From the NCBI RefSeq assembly GCF_000502835.1, contig NZ_AYVL01000008.1, positions 360,571 to 419,800 on the forward strand: a DNA stretch of 59,230 nt, read 5' to 3'. Source of the stretch: Mesorhizobium sp. LSJC280B00 (GTDB lineage Bacteria; Pseudomonadota; Alphaproteobacteria; Rhizobiales; Rhizobiaceae). Below the pieces are notes generated by a model. It made no database searches and was not told the DNA's origin. It was given only the letters and a program-made list of their open reading frames with translations. Of this stretch, positions 1 to 8,474 are shown piece by piece (position 1 is the stretch's first letter; each line of letters begins with the position of its first letter). The position numbers and the translations under genes are program-made.

Positions 1-1
1 C

Positions 2-1249
2 GGCATCGGCATGGCGGCGACCATCCTGGTCGCACAATCCGTCGGCGCTCGTGACCTGCCCGAAGCCCGGCGCATCGTCGGAACCAGCGCCACCTTCTTC
101 TTCCTCGTCTCGGTGGTGTTCGCGGTCTGCGGCTGGATCTGGGTCGATGCGATCCTCGATGCGCTCGGCACGCCGGCCGATGCGTTGCCGCTGGCGCGCT
201 CCTATCTGCGCATCATCTTCCTCGCCGTGCCGATGATGAACCTGCTGTCCTTCGTCATGACGGTGCTACGCGGCGCCGGCGATTCGCGCACGCCTTTCCT
301 GTTCATGGCGCTGGCCGTCGTGCTCGACGTCGTTTTGAACCCGTTGCTCATCCTCGGCATCGGCCCGTTCCCCGAACTCGGCATCGCCGGCTCGGCCGCG
401 TCGACGCTGATCGGCCAGACGGTAAGCGTGGTTGCCATCCTGATCGTGCTTTATGCGCGCAAGCACCCGCTGCGGCTGGCCGGCGCCAATCTCGTTCTGC
501 TGCGGCCGGACCCGGCGCTGCTGCGCATTGTCGTCTTCAAGGGCGTGCCGATGGGCCTGCAGATGATCGTCGTTTCGGCCGCGGCGCTGACGGTGATGGG
601 CATGGTCAACTCGTACGGCTCGCAGGTCGCGGCTGCCTACGGCATAGCCGCACAGCTCTGGACCTATATCCAGATGCCGGCGCTCGCCATCGGCGCCGCG
701 GTGTCGTCCATGGCGGCGCAAAATGTCGGCGCCGGGCGCTGGGACCGGATTGGACGCATCGCCGCCTCCGGCGTCGGCTTCAACCTTGTGCTCACCGGCA
801 TGCTCGTCGCGCTGCTGTTCGTATTCGATCGCGCGGTGCTCAGCCTCTTCCTTGGCAGCGACAGTGCAGCAATCGAGATCGCCACTCACATCAACAAGAT
901 CGCGTCGTGGTCCTTCATCCTGTTCGGCATCACCATCGTGCTCTTCGCCACCGTGCGTGCCACCGGCGCGGTGATGCCGCCGCTGATCATCCTGGTGATC
1001 TCGGTGCTGCTGGTGCGCACCAGCTTCGCCTATTTCTTCCGAAGCGTGATCGGCGAGGAAGCTCTGTGGTGGAGCTTTCCGGCTGGCTCTATAACCTCGC
1101 TCGTGCTGGCCGCGGCCTATTATCGCTTCGGCCGCTGGCGCAGCCTGCACATGATCGAGAGCCGGCCGGCTGCCGGCGAACCGCCGGATACCGGCCTCGG
1201 CGTACCGCGCCAGCGCGCGCATCTTTCGCCCGAGACACCGAACGGCTGA
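2..1249 (+). CDS. MATE family efflux transporter, 5'-truncated by the window edge
   Basis: Multidrug/toxin exporter of the MATE family, an inner-membrane antiporter driven by H+ or Na+. The reading frame is open from base 2, and the residues before the first visible ATG (base 11) continue a typical MATE segment (GIGMAATILVAQSVGARD). The real start therefore lies upstream of the window. About 415 residues are visible against a usual 450-480. The protein is almost wholly hydrophobic, with about ten helices left, and has a polar C-terminal tail after residue 380. It converges on the MFS gene, 9 bp away. The substrate cannot be told from sequence. Confidence 0.9.
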   Translation, partial: GIGMAATILVAQSVGARDLPEARRIVGTSATFFFLVSVVFAVCGWIWVDAILDALGTPADALPLARSYLRIIFLAVPMMNLLSFVMTVLRGAGDSRTPFLFMALAVVLDVVLNPLLILGIGPFPELGIAGSAASTLIGQTVSVVAILIVLYARKHPLRLAGANLVLLRPDPALLRIVVFKGVPMGLQMIVVSAAALTVMGMVNSYGSQVAAAYGIAAQLWTYIQMPALAIGAAVSSMAAQNVGAGRWDRIGRIAASGVGFNLVLTGMLVALLFVFDRAVLSLFLGSDSAAIEIATHINKIASWSFILFGITIVLFATVRATGAVMPPLIILVISVLLVRTSFAYFFRSVIGEEALWWSFPAGSITSLVLAAAYYRFGRWRSLHMIESRPAAGEPPDTGLGVPRQRAHLSPETPNG

Positions 1250-1258
1250 AAGGTCGGC

Positions 1259-2500
1259 TCAGCGCGCGTATTTCGCGCCAAACCCGAGAGCGACCAGGGA
1301 AAAGACGACAATCATGCCGGCAAAGGCCAGGCTTGCCACGGTCGCACCTGCCACCGTCGACAGAACGCCGATGCCGATGACCGGCAGCGCGTTGCCGCAA
1401 AAACAGCAGATGAAGAAGGCCGAGACGACTTCGGCGCGCCGGTCCGCCGGCGCGATCTCGTTCACCACTTGCAAGCCGCCGCGATAGCCGAGCGCTGCCG
1501 CCCCGCCGCACAAGGCGGTCCCGGCAATCATTATGGCCATCGAGGCGAAGACCTGCGCCGCAACGACCAGTGCGACGGTTGGGATCATCAGCGCAAGTGC
1601 CGCGAACATCGCGGCTCGGCTCGAAAGACGTGCCGTCGCTACAATGGTGGCGGCCGTCACGATTGCCAATTCAAAGAACAGAGCGCCGGCTTCGGCATGG
1701 TTGGTTACCTGCAGTTGCTGCGCCAAAATGCTCGGTGCGAGTGCTGCATAAAAGCCGACCAGCGCCATTGCGCCAAAGCCGGTCACCGCCGGCGCAACGA
1801 AACTTGCGCGGATGTCATCGGGCACGGAAAGCCGCGGTCGCATCGAAACGTCAGCCAGTTTCCCCGGCCGCGAAACGGTTTCCCGCGTGCGCCAGACCAG
1901 CAGGGTTACAGTCGCGAGCATCGCCAGGTAGACGACGAATGTCAGCCTGAGCGGCCAGGGCGCGTATTCGGCGAGCAACCCGGCCCCCAGCGCACCGAGG
2001 CCGAGGCCGAGAAAATTGGTGCTGGTGGCAATCGTCGCCGCCTGTGACTTGTCGTCGGTCGGGAGCAATTCGGCGAGCCAGGCGGTGCCGGTGCCCGCGC
2101 CAACGCCGATTCCCAGTCCGCTCAGAATTCGGGCGATATCGAGCCAGGCGACATTTTCGGCGAAGAGGAAAACCACCGCGCTGACGACGGCCACCGCCAT
2201 CCCGGCCAATGCCATTGGACGGCGCCCGATGACATCGGACACACGCCCTAACATCAGAAGCGCTGCCAGATTGCCGATGACATAGACGGCGTAGACCAGC
2301 GTCAAAGTGATCTGCGAGAAGCCGAAGAGCTGCTTGTAGATGATGTAAAGCGGCGTCAGCGCCGTGCTGCCGGCGAAAAGAGCCGCAATCATGGCGGCCA
2401 CGGCGGCCGCTGCAGCGCGGCCGCCGAGTTCGTGATCGCGCGTCATGACTTGAGCGTGAGCTGTCATTTTTTCGACCTTTTGCTGTTCGGGATCTGACAT
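1259..2500 (-). CDS. MFS transporter
   Basis: Major facilitator superfamily exporter or importer of 413 aa with about 12 transmembrane helices. The MFS signature between helices 2 and 3 is visible as GRVSDVIGRRP near residues 84-94, and a Gly-rich helix 4/5 (LSGLGIGVGAGTGTAWLAE) follows. A hydrophilic N-terminus of about 25 residues precedes helix 1. A later Met, 11 residues in (MTAHAQVM), is an alternative start with a weak purine-rich stretch before it. The gene is monocistronic and converges with the MATE gene. Substrate unknown. Confidence 0.85.
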   Translation of the reverse strand: MSDPEQQKVEKMTAHAQVMTRDHELGGRAAAAAVAAMIAALFAGSTALTPLYIIYKQLFGFSQITLTLVYAVYVIGNLAALLMLGRVSDVIGRRPMALAGMAVAVVSAVVFLFAENVAWLDIARILSGLGIGVGAGTGTAWLAELLPTDDKSQAATIATSTNFLGLGLGALGAGLLAEYAPWPLRLTFVVYLAMLATVTLLVWRTRETVSRPGKLADVSMRPRLSVPDDIRASFVAPAVTGFGAMALVGFYAALAPSILAQQLQVTNHAEAGALFFELAIVTAATIVATARLSSRAAMFAALALMIPTVALVVAAQVFASMAIMIAGTALCGGAAALGYRGGLQVVNEIAPADRRAEVVSAFFICCFCGNALPVIGIGVLSTVAGATVASLAFAGMIVVFSLVALGFGAKYAR

Positions 2501-2623
2501 CCTAACGCCTTTTTCGCGTCAGCCGTTCCCCCTCCCCGGCTTGCTCCTGACAAGTTTGGCAGCTTTGCCGATGGCGCTGAGCGAGATCCTCTTTTAACTT
2601 CAGCGGATTGTCAGGGGAGATTC

Positions 2624-3199
2624 ATGGGCAAGGGACGAGTCGAGGCATTCACCGATGGCGTGGTCGCCATCATCATCACCATCATGGTGCTGGAATTGAA
2701 GGTGCCGCATGGCGAGGATTTTTCCGCGCTGGCACCACTCTGGCCGATCTTCCTCAGCTATGTGCTGTCCTTCATCAATGTCGGCATCTACTGGAACAAT
2801 TTGCACAACATGTTCCATACCGTGCAGCGGGTCGACGGCCGCGTGCTGTGGGCGAACCTCAACCTGCTGTTCTGGCTATCGCTGATGCCGGCGACGACAG
2901 CCTTCATGGGTGAGAACCATTTCGCGCCGGTGCCGGTTGCCGTCTATGGCGTCGACCTGGCGCTCTGCGCCATCGGCTTTAACATCCTCACCATGGCCCT
3001 GCATCGACTGCACGGCAATGAGACTCTCTTCGCCAGGGCGTTGGGCAATGACCTCAAGGGAAAGATCTCGCTGGTCCTCTATCTTTCCGCCATCGCGCTG
3101 ACCTTCGTCAATCACTGGATCGGTGTCTCGATCTATGTCCTGGTGGCGATGATCTGGTTCGTGCCGGACAGGCGCTTCGAGCGGCTGATCGAGAAATAG
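2624..3199 (+). CDS. TMEM175-family (DUF1211) potassium-channel-like membrane protein
   Basis: A 191-aa integral membrane protein. The N-terminal helix carries the family signature RxxxF(S/T)DGV as RVEAFTDGVVAI (residues 5-16), followed by a hydrophobic run and then VLELKVP. Five more hydrophobic segments follow. The size fits bacterial TMEM175 subunits, which have one six-helix repeat and form tetrameric K+-selective pores. In those channels the first helix lines the pore. A Shine-Dalgarno-like AGGGGAG precedes the ATG. Ion-channel activity is known for the family but unproven here. Confidence 0.8.
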   Translation: MGKGRVEAFTDGVVAIIITIMVLELKVPHGEDFSALAPLWPIFLSYVLSFINVGIYWNNLHNMFHTVQRVDGRVLWANLNLLFWLSLMPATTAFMGENHFAPVPVAVYGVDLALCAIGFNILTMALHRLHGNETLFARALGNDLKGKISLVLYLSAIALTFVNHWIGVSIYVLVAMIWFVPDRRFERLIEK

Positions 3200-3206
3200 G
3201 CCCCTT

Positions 3207-3488
3207 CTAGCCTCGCATTGCTTTCAGCTTTTCCGCTACCGAAGCGGCAAGGTCGGCGTAGCGCTCCTCCAGCCGCTCGGCCGCCTTGATCACTGAAAAA
3301 TCATGGCCGAATTTTTCCAGCGCCATGCGCAGCTTTTCGACGAATTCGGCCTGTTTTTCGAGCGCCGAAAACAGCGTCATAACTTGCGCTTCGCTGATGT
3401 CGGGATTGGCGAGCATTTGTGGCACCTCGCGGCTCATCTGGTCGCCGGTGGCGGTCTGTTCTTTCAGGATCTCGATCCAGTCGGTCAA
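3207..3488 (-). CDS. Conserved hypothetical small helical protein
   Basis: A 93-aa soluble, charged protein with no signal peptide or membrane helix. It looks all-helical (for example EKQAEFVEKLRMALEKFG, and AERLEERYADLAASVAEKLK at the C-terminus) and may form coiled coils. I do not recognise a named family. It converges on the TMEM175 gene, 7 bp away, and lies divergently from the downstream SDR gene. GC-rich codon use matches its neighbours. Confidence 0.6.
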   Translation of the reverse strand: MTDWIEILKEQTATGDQMSREVPQMLANPDISEAQVMTLFSALEKQAEFVEKLRMALEKFGHDFSVIKAAERLEERYADLAASVAEKLKAMRG

Positions 3489-3618
3489 TCGTCAGGTCTC
3501 CTTTTTCGATATCAGCATGCGCAGCGCCCGCCGATGCGGTCAACCCGAAGATGCCGGTACCGGCTTGCGCGAGCCTCTTTCCGCGCTAAGTTCGCCGCGG
3601 CCAGAACAGGAGAAAATC

Positions 3619-4491
3619 ATGACCACCGACGCCGAGATCCAGACCGCCCTGCCCGCACTTGCCTCCGGCAATGTCGCCGTCATCACCGGCGCGGCCAGCG
3701 GCATCGGCCTTGCCGCGGCCAAACGGCTGGCGGCGATGGGCATGAACATCGTGTTGGTCGATATTGGCGGCGCACGCCTCGATGAGGCCCGACGCGCCGT
3801 CGCCGCCATCGCCGGCGACAGCGCCGTACTTGCCGTCGCCACCGATGTCTCGAAGGCCGACGAACTCGACCGGCTGGCCGAAAGGACATTCGGCGCCTTC
3901 GGCGACGTATCGCTGCTGATGAACAATGCCGGCGTCGGCAACAATCCCGGCAAGCCGTGGGAGAACCGCGACGCCTGGAAACGGCTGCTGGATATCAATT
4001 TCTGGGGCGTCGTCCATGGCGTCGAGGCCTTTGCGCCGCGCATGCTGGCGGCGGGAAAGCCGGGCCTGATCGTCAACACCGGCTCCAAGCAAGGCATCAC
4101 CACGCCGCCCGGCAACCTCGCCTACAACGTTTCCAAGGCGGGCGTGAAGACCTATACCGAAGGCCTGGCGCACGCGCTGCGCAACGAGCCGGGCGCCAGT
4201 GTCGCGGCGCATCTGCTTATCCCCGGGTTCACTTTTACCGGCCTGACCGAAGGTGCGACCGAAAAGCCGGCCGGCGCCTGGACCGGCGAGCAGGTCATCG
4301 ACTTCATGCTGGCCTCGCTACTGCGTGGCGATTTCTACATCCTGTGTCCCGATAACGAGGCGACCCGGTCCATGGACGAAAAGCGCATGGGCTGGGCGAT
4401 TGGCGACCTCATCGAGAACCGCCCTGCCCTGTCGCGCTGGCACCCGGACTACAAAGATGCTTTCGCGGCATTCATGACACGCACCGCATGA
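3619..4491 (+). CDS. SDR family NAD(P)-dependent oxidoreductase
   Basis: A short-chain dehydrogenase/reductase of 290 aa. The Rossmann cofactor loop TGAASGIG is at residues 23-30, and NNAG follows strand 4. The catalytic triad reads Ser156, Tyr169 and Lys173 (YNVSK). The Asp at the end of strand 2 (VLVDIGG) suggests NAD(H) rather than NADP(H). The ATG at 3619 was chosen because CAGGAGA lies 6 bp upstream; the open frame extends further 5' but without family similarity. The C-terminal part is somewhat longer than in minimal SDRs. Substrate unknown. Confidence 0.85.
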   Translation: MTTDAEIQTALPALASGNVAVITGAASGIGLAAAKRLAAMGMNIVLVDIGGARLDEARRAVAAIAGDSAVLAVATDVSKADELDRLAERTFGAFGDVSLLMNNAGVGNNPGKPWENRDAWKRLLDINFWGVVHGVEAFAPRMLAAGKPGLIVNTGSKQGITTPPGNLAYNVSKAGVKTYTEGLAHALRNEPGASVAAHLLIPGFTFTGLTEGATEKPAGAWTGEQVIDFMLASLLRGDFYILCPDNEATRSMDEKRMGWAIGDLIENRPALSRWHPDYKDAFAAFMTRTA

Positions 4492-4499
4492 TCCCGAAC

Positions 4500-4537
4500 C
4501 GAAGATCACCGTAGCAAAGAATCGGATCCGATCTTCG
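4500..4537. repeat. Short intergenic palindrome of rhizobial type
   Basis: CGAAGATC (4500-4507) and GATCTTCG (4530-4537) form an inverted repeat that encloses the perfect 12-bp palindrome ATCGGATCCGAT (4521-4532). It starts just after the SDR stop codon and ends before the convergent iron-permease gene. It could serve as a bidirectional terminator. It resembles the dispersed GATC...TTCGG palindromes common in Mesorhizobium. Confidence 0.5.
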
Positions 4538-4560
4538 CAGGTATGCGCCGGACCTTTATA

Positions 4561-4992
4561 TCACGCCGCTGCGTGCTTCTTCGTGTTCCGCTTCTTCGCC
4601 ATGGCTTTCTCGGCTGCCAACTCGGCAAGCTTCTGATCATGCCGCTTCGCTGCCTGTTCGCATTTCTTGCGGATCTCTTCGACCTCGGTCTCAGTCAGGT
4701 GTTCGATACCGATGAAGGTGTTCTGGGCTGTGCTGACCCGGATCAATTCGTCGAGCTTCGCCTGGATCGCAGCGCCATCGCGGTTCTGGGTGTTCTGGAT
4801 GAGAAACACCATCAGGAAGGTGACGACCGTCGTGCCGGTGTTGATGACGAGCTGCCAGGTGTCCGAAAAGCCGAACATCGGCCCGCTTGCCGCCCAGACG
4901 ACGATGATCAGGAAACAGACGGCAAACGTCGGCGGCAGGCCGGCAAAATGGGCGACGTTGTTGGCGATCCTGGTGAAAAGCTTCTCAATCAT
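4561..4992 (-). CDS. Low-affinity iron permease family protein
   Basis: A 143-aa protein like the bacterial low-affinity iron permease family (Pfam Iron_permease). Two hydrophobic segments lie at about residues 20-38 and 48-66, separated by a short loop (GPMFGFSDTWQ). The conserved stretch TGTTVVTFLMVFLIQNTQNRD ends the second helix. A charged helical tail rich in Lys and Glu follows, ending in a very basic MAKKRNTKK segment. A role in Fe2+ uptake is assumed from fungal relatives and is weakly supported in bacteria. Confidence 0.75.
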   Translation of the reverse strand: MIEKLFTRIANNVAHFAGLPPTFAVCFLIIVVWAASGPMFGFSDTWQLVINTGTTVVTFLMVFLIQNTQNRDGAAIQAKLDELIRVSTAQNTFIGIEHLTETEVEEIRKKCEQAAKRHDQKLAELAAEKAMAKKRNTKKHAAA

Positions 4993-5160
4993 TCAAACTC
5001 CCTCAACAGCCGGGCGACGAACCCGGACGGAAGCCGAGTTCATTGTGTCTGCAGAAACAGTTGGCAGCCGCTCCTGGTTCCCTCGCGGCGGAAGGTCGCG
5101 GGTACATTGTTGGAGGAGCAGATCGCGCAGGCCGTCGGACCGCTTGCAGATAGCCCGAAC

Positions 5161-5802
5161 TCAGGCGGCGTCGTTTTCCCAGCGGTCGAGGAAAGCCTCG
5201 ATGGGCAAGGCCTGCATGTCGGGGACTGCCCTGGCCAGTTTCTCGAGCGGCCAGTCCCACCAGGCAAGCCGTTCGATCCGGGCCGCAGTTTCCGCGCTGA
5301 AGCGCTGCCGCACTGGCCTGGCCGGAACGCCGGCGACGATTGCATAGGCCGGCACGTGGCACGTCACCACCGCGTTGGCACCGACGATCGCGCCGTTGCC
5401 GATCACTACGCCAGGCATGATCACGGCGCCATGGCCGATCCAGACATCATGGCCGATGCTGACGGCTTTCGCCCGCCGCCGGTCGCGGAACGCCTGATCT
5501 ACACCCAGCCAGCGGAAATACTCGTTGGGCCGATAGCTGATCTTGTGCTGCGTCAGCCGCTCGACCGGATGCTCCAGCGCATTGATGCGGCTGTTGGCGG
5601 CGATCGAGCAGAATTTGCCGATCGTCGTATAGATCGCCTCGGCGTGGCGCTCGAAGTAGGAAAAGTCGCCGACCGTCACCTCGCGGAGGATGACCCGCTC
5701 GCCGATCGACGCGTAGCGTCCAAGCTTGCACGCCTTCAGCTCCGCCGTCGGATGGATGCGCGGCTCGGGATCTTTCAGGACAAGGTGTTCGGGACGGTCC
5801 AT
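5161..5802 (-). CDS. Hexapeptide-repeat acetyltransferase, phosphonate-cluster type
   Basis: A 213-aa left-handed beta-helix acyltransferase of the xenobiotic/chloramphenicol acetyltransferase-like group. Hexapeptide turns are visible early (LGRYASIGERV) and late (SIGHDVWIGHGAVIMPGVVI). They are interrupted by the loop with the likely catalytic His (NALEHPVERLTQHK). The C-terminal YAIVAGVPARPVRQRF is typical. Overall it resembles the family usually found in phn (C-P lyase) clusters (TIGR03308-like), but no phn gene is nearby. Acceptor substrate unknown. Confidence 0.8.
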   Translation of the reverse strand: MDRPEHLVLKDPEPRIHPTAELKACKLGRYASIGERVILREVTVGDFSYFERHAEAIYTTIGKFCSIAANSRINALEHPVERLTQHKISYRPNEYFRWLGVDQAFRDRRRAKAVSIGHDVWIGHGAVIMPGVVIGNGAIVGANAVVTCHVPAYAIVAGVPARPVRQRFSAETAARIERLAWWDWPLEKLARAVPDMQALPIEAFLDRWENDAA

Positions 5803-5898
5803 GCGCGCGCTTTACGCCCGCGCGCATAGTCTCGCAAGCCGAGTGCAGCGCCGCGCATCCGTTTGGACGCGCCAAGGACCCTGTAGCACCTTAAGTCT

Positions 5899-6387
5899 CT
5901 ATTTCGGCTTGCCGCTGGTCCACACCACGTTCTGGCCGTAGAGCGGCACGGTGGTGACCGACATTTTTGCCGAGCCATCCTGCACCTGGCGTGAATGCGA
6001 CAGGTAGATCAGGGTCTCGTTGGCCTTGTCGTAGATGCGGTTCACCACCTGCTTTTTCCAGATCAGGCTGATGCCTTGCTTGAACACCTCCTCGCCGGCC
6101 TCGCTCATGTCGATGTCGCCAATGGTGATCGGCCCGGTCTGGCGGCAGGAGATCGAGGAATCGGACGGGTCCTCGAACCAGTTGCCTTTCTGCAGGCGGT
6201 CGATCACGCCACGGTCGAAATAGGAGACGTGGCAGGTCACGCCCTCGACCTTCGGATCCTTGATCGCCTCGACGATGATATCGTTGCCGAGCCAATCGAC
6301 GCCGACCTTGCCGACTTCCTCGGCGGCGGCCGCGCCGGCGCCAATGACAAGGCATGCGGCTAACGCGCCGCCAATCAGTTTTCGCAA
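5899..6387 (-). CDS. creA: CreA family periplasmic protein
   Basis: A 162-aa exported protein of the CreA family, whose function is unresolved. The start is a TTG at 6387, preceded by a strong AGGAGG six bases upstream; no ATG fits. The first 22 residues form a signal peptide ending AGAAAAEEVG. The family core follows: GVDWLGNDIIVEAIKDPKVEGV, a Cys in VTCHVSYFDRG and a second Cys in SSISCRQTGPI, likely a disulfide pair. The end (SVTTVPLYGQNV) is also typical. It is divergent from the SCO gene. Confidence 0.85.
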   Translation of the reverse strand: MRKLIGGALAACLVIGAGAAAAEEVGKVGVDWLGNDIIVEAIKDPKVEGVTCHVSYFDRGVIDRLQKGNWFEDPSDSSISCRQTGPITIGDIDMSEAGEEVFKQGISLIWKKQVVNRIYDKANETLIYLSHSRQVQDGSAKMSVTTVPLYGQNVVWTSGKPK

Positions 6388-6592
6388 AGAGGCCTCCTGC
6401 GGTTCGAATTTTGCCGACCTCAGGTGGGACGAACGGCAGCGCTTTGCAAGCAGATCGCCTCCCAGAGGATTGCCGGTTGCGGCAACGCGACATCTTTGCG
6501 TCGGCACGACCGAACCGCTAAGAGTGTTCGCCAAGCCAGGGCCTTCACGGCGCCAACCCGGCGCCCGATGGAATAACGACGGACTTTCACTG

Positions 6593-7171
6593 ATGATGCG
6601 TTCAATTCTGGTCGGTATTCTCGTCCTGATGGCCGCCGGAATCGGCTGGCTCACCTTCGACTGGTACCGCGGACATTATGGCGGCGAGCCGTTCGGAGCA
6701 CCGTTCACGCTGGTCGACCAGAAGGGCGCGCCGGTCACCGAAGCCGCGTTTCGCGGCCACCCCAGCGTCGTCTTCTTCGGCTTCACGCACTGTCCGGAAG
6801 TCTGCCCGACCACGCTTTTCGAGTTGGCCGGCTGGCTGAAGACGATGGGCGACGACGGCAAGAACCTGCGTGCCTATTTCGTTACGGTCGACCCGGAGCG
6901 CGATACGCCCGAAATCATGAACACCTATGTCAGCAATTTCTCCGATCGCATCCTCGGCATATCAGGCGATCCCGAAAAGGTCCACGCCATGGCCAAGTCC
7001 TTCGGCATCTACTGGAAGAAAGTCGACACGAGCGACGGCGACTACACGATGGACCACACTGCTTCGGTGCTGCTGCTCAACGCCAAGGGCGATTTCGCCG
7101 GCACCATTGCTTATGGCGAAAGCCCGGATGCCGCCATCGCCAAGCTCAAACGGCTGGCGGCGGAAGGTTGA
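6593..7171 (+). CDS. SCO1/SenC family copper-binding protein
   Basis: A 192-aa membrane-anchored thioredoxin-fold protein of the SCO family, which delivers copper to the CuA site of cytochrome c oxidase or acts as a thiol reductase. One N-terminal transmembrane helix spans about residues 4-22. The copper ligands are present: Cys67 and Cys71 in HCPEVCPT, and His155 in TMDHTAS. A second Met directly follows the first. No oxidase genes are adjacent, so the partner is not shown by context. Its stop overlaps the sequence just upstream of prmA, suggesting cotranscription. Confidence 0.9.
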   Translation: MMRSILVGILVLMAAGIGWLTFDWYRGHYGGEPFGAPFTLVDQKGAPVTEAAFRGHPSVVFFGFTHCPEVCPTTLFELAGWLKTMGDDGKNLRAYFVTVDPERDTPEIMNTYVSNFSDRILGISGDPEKVHAMAKSFGIYWKKVDTSDGDYTMDHTASVLLLNAKGDFAGTIAYGESPDAAIAKLKRLAAEG

Positions 7172-7182
7172 CATATCCGGTA

Positions 7183-8055
7183 ATGACGCAGACGCGTTTG
7201 TATTTCACCGCGGGCAAGATCGAGGCTGATCGCATCTTCGCGGCGCTCGGTGCGGCATTCGACGATGAGGGCCTGCCGATTGCGGTGCTCGAGGTCGACG
7301 AGGACAGCGACATCCACGAAGTATCGCTCTATGCCGACGACGACGTCGATGCGGTCGAGGCGCGGCTTAGGGACATCCTTGCCGGACTGTCGCTGTCGAA
7401 ACCGATAGCGCGCGAAGCGCTGCCCGACATCGACTGGGTGGCGCGCTCGCTGGAGGGATTGAAGCCGGTGCGGGCCGGGCGCTTCTTCGTCCATGGCGCG
7501 CATGACCGCAGGAAGCGCCACAGCGGCGAGCTCGCCATCGAGATCGAGGCCGGCCTTGCCTTCGGTACCGGCCATCACGGCACCACCGCCGGCTGCCTCG
7601 AAATGCTGGAGCAGGTCATACAGCGCGAGCATCCGCGCAACGCGCTCGACCTTGGCACCGGCAGCGCGGTGCTCGCCATCGCAGCGGCCAGGCTCGCGCA
7701 TATACCGGTGCTGGCGACCGACATCGACCCGGTCGCCGTCAAGGTGGCCGCCGCCAATGCGCGGCTGAACCAGGTCAAGGGGCTCATTGAAACGGTGGCG
7801 GCGCCCGGTTTTCATCATCCGATCTTTGCCGCGCGTGCGCCCTTCGACCTGATCGTCGCCAACATATTGGCGCGGCCGCTGATGCGTCTGGCGCCGCAAA
7901 TGGCCGGACATATCGCGCTCGGTGGCTCGATCGTTTTGTCGGGCATCCTCGAGCGCCAGCGCGATGCGGTAATCGCGGCCTATGTCGGCCAGAAATTCCG
8001 GCACGTCCGCACCTTGCACCGCGGGGGCTGGGTGACGATTCACCTCAAGCGCTGA
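7183..8055 (+). CDS. prmA: Ribosomal protein L11 methyltransferase
   Basis: A SAM-dependent methyltransferase of 290 aa that trimethylates ribosomal protein L11. The N-terminal L11-recognition domain covers about residues 1-105. The Rossmann methyltransferase domain has motif [16 protein letters not shown], the acidic end of strand 2 (ATDIDPVAV), and the PrmA-type NILARPL after strand 4. I prefer the ATG at 7183 (MTQTRLYF). A TTG at 7168 overlapping the SCO stop is an alternative. Probably cotranscribed with the SCO gene. Confidence 0.9.
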   Translation: MTQTRLYFTAGKIEADRIFAALGAAFDDEGLPIAVLEVDEDSDIHEVSLYADDDVDAVEARLRDILAGLSLSKPIAREALPDIDWVARSLEGLKPVRAGRFFVHGAHDRRKRHSGELAIEIEAGLAFGTGHHGTTAGCLEMLEQVIQREHPRNALDLGTGSAVLAIAAARLAHIPVLATDIDPVAVKVAAANARLNQVKGLIETVAAPGFHHPIFAARAPFDLIVANILARPLMRLAPQMAGHIALGGSIVLSGILERQRDAVIAAYVGQKFRHVRTLHRGGWVTIHLKR

Positions 8056-8094
8056 GGCGCAGCGCCTTCAACGCAAGCCGGAATCAACTCGGAC

Positions 8095-8274
8095 CTAGCG
8101 CGAGTTCGCCGCTTTCTTCAGCTGTTCGCGATCGTAGCCGTGAGCTTTCAGCGTTTCGTCGTCAAAGCCAAGCAGAACGCCGCTCACATACCGGCTCGCT
8201 TCGCGCTGGCGAGCTTCGATCAGCGCTTTCACAGCGTTTCTGAAAAATCCGCGTCTAGGTGAAATCGTGGACAT
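8095..8274 (-). CDS. Small DUF1127-like protein
   Basis: A 59-aa basic, helical protein. The C-terminal half (VLLGFDDETLKAHGYDREQLKK) matches the DUF1127/YjiS pattern, in which a helix is followed by a conserved D(D/R)ETL...GYDR. The N-terminus MSTISPRRGFFRNA is the form common in Mesorhizobium. Some DUF1127 proteins bind RNA or influence small-RNA and phosphate or stress responses, but no function can be assigned here. CAAAGGAGA precedes the ATG at a good distance. Confidence 0.7.
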   Translation of the reverse strand: MSTISPRRGFFRNAVKALIEARQREASRYVSGVLLGFDDETLKAHGYDREQLKKAANSR

Positions 8275-8410
8275 GACGGTCTCCTTTGCAGGGCAACAGG
8301 ACTTTTCCTCCACATTAAGAAGGTAAGCTCTGCTGACGCTTTTTGAAATCGTCGATTCTGCATGGCGTCCATGCGCAAAGAGACACGCAGCAACCGGGAA
8401 TGATCGGTCC

Positions 8411-8430
8411 GAAAATCGATTCCGATTTTC
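8411..8430. repeat. Short intergenic hairpin repeat
   Basis: GAAAATCG (8411-8418) and CGATTTTC (8423-8430) are perfect 8-bp arms around ATTC. The flanks TGATCGGTCC and GGTCATGCGC match the dispersed rhizobial palindromes of the form GATC...CGGTTTTCGG...GATCATGC. It lies between the DUF1127-like gene and pepP, 45 bp before the pepP start, so it would fall in the pepP leader. Confidence 0.55.
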
Positions 8431-8474
8431 GAGGTCATGCGCTACGGTCGCGCCAGCATTCGAGGAGAGCCGAC

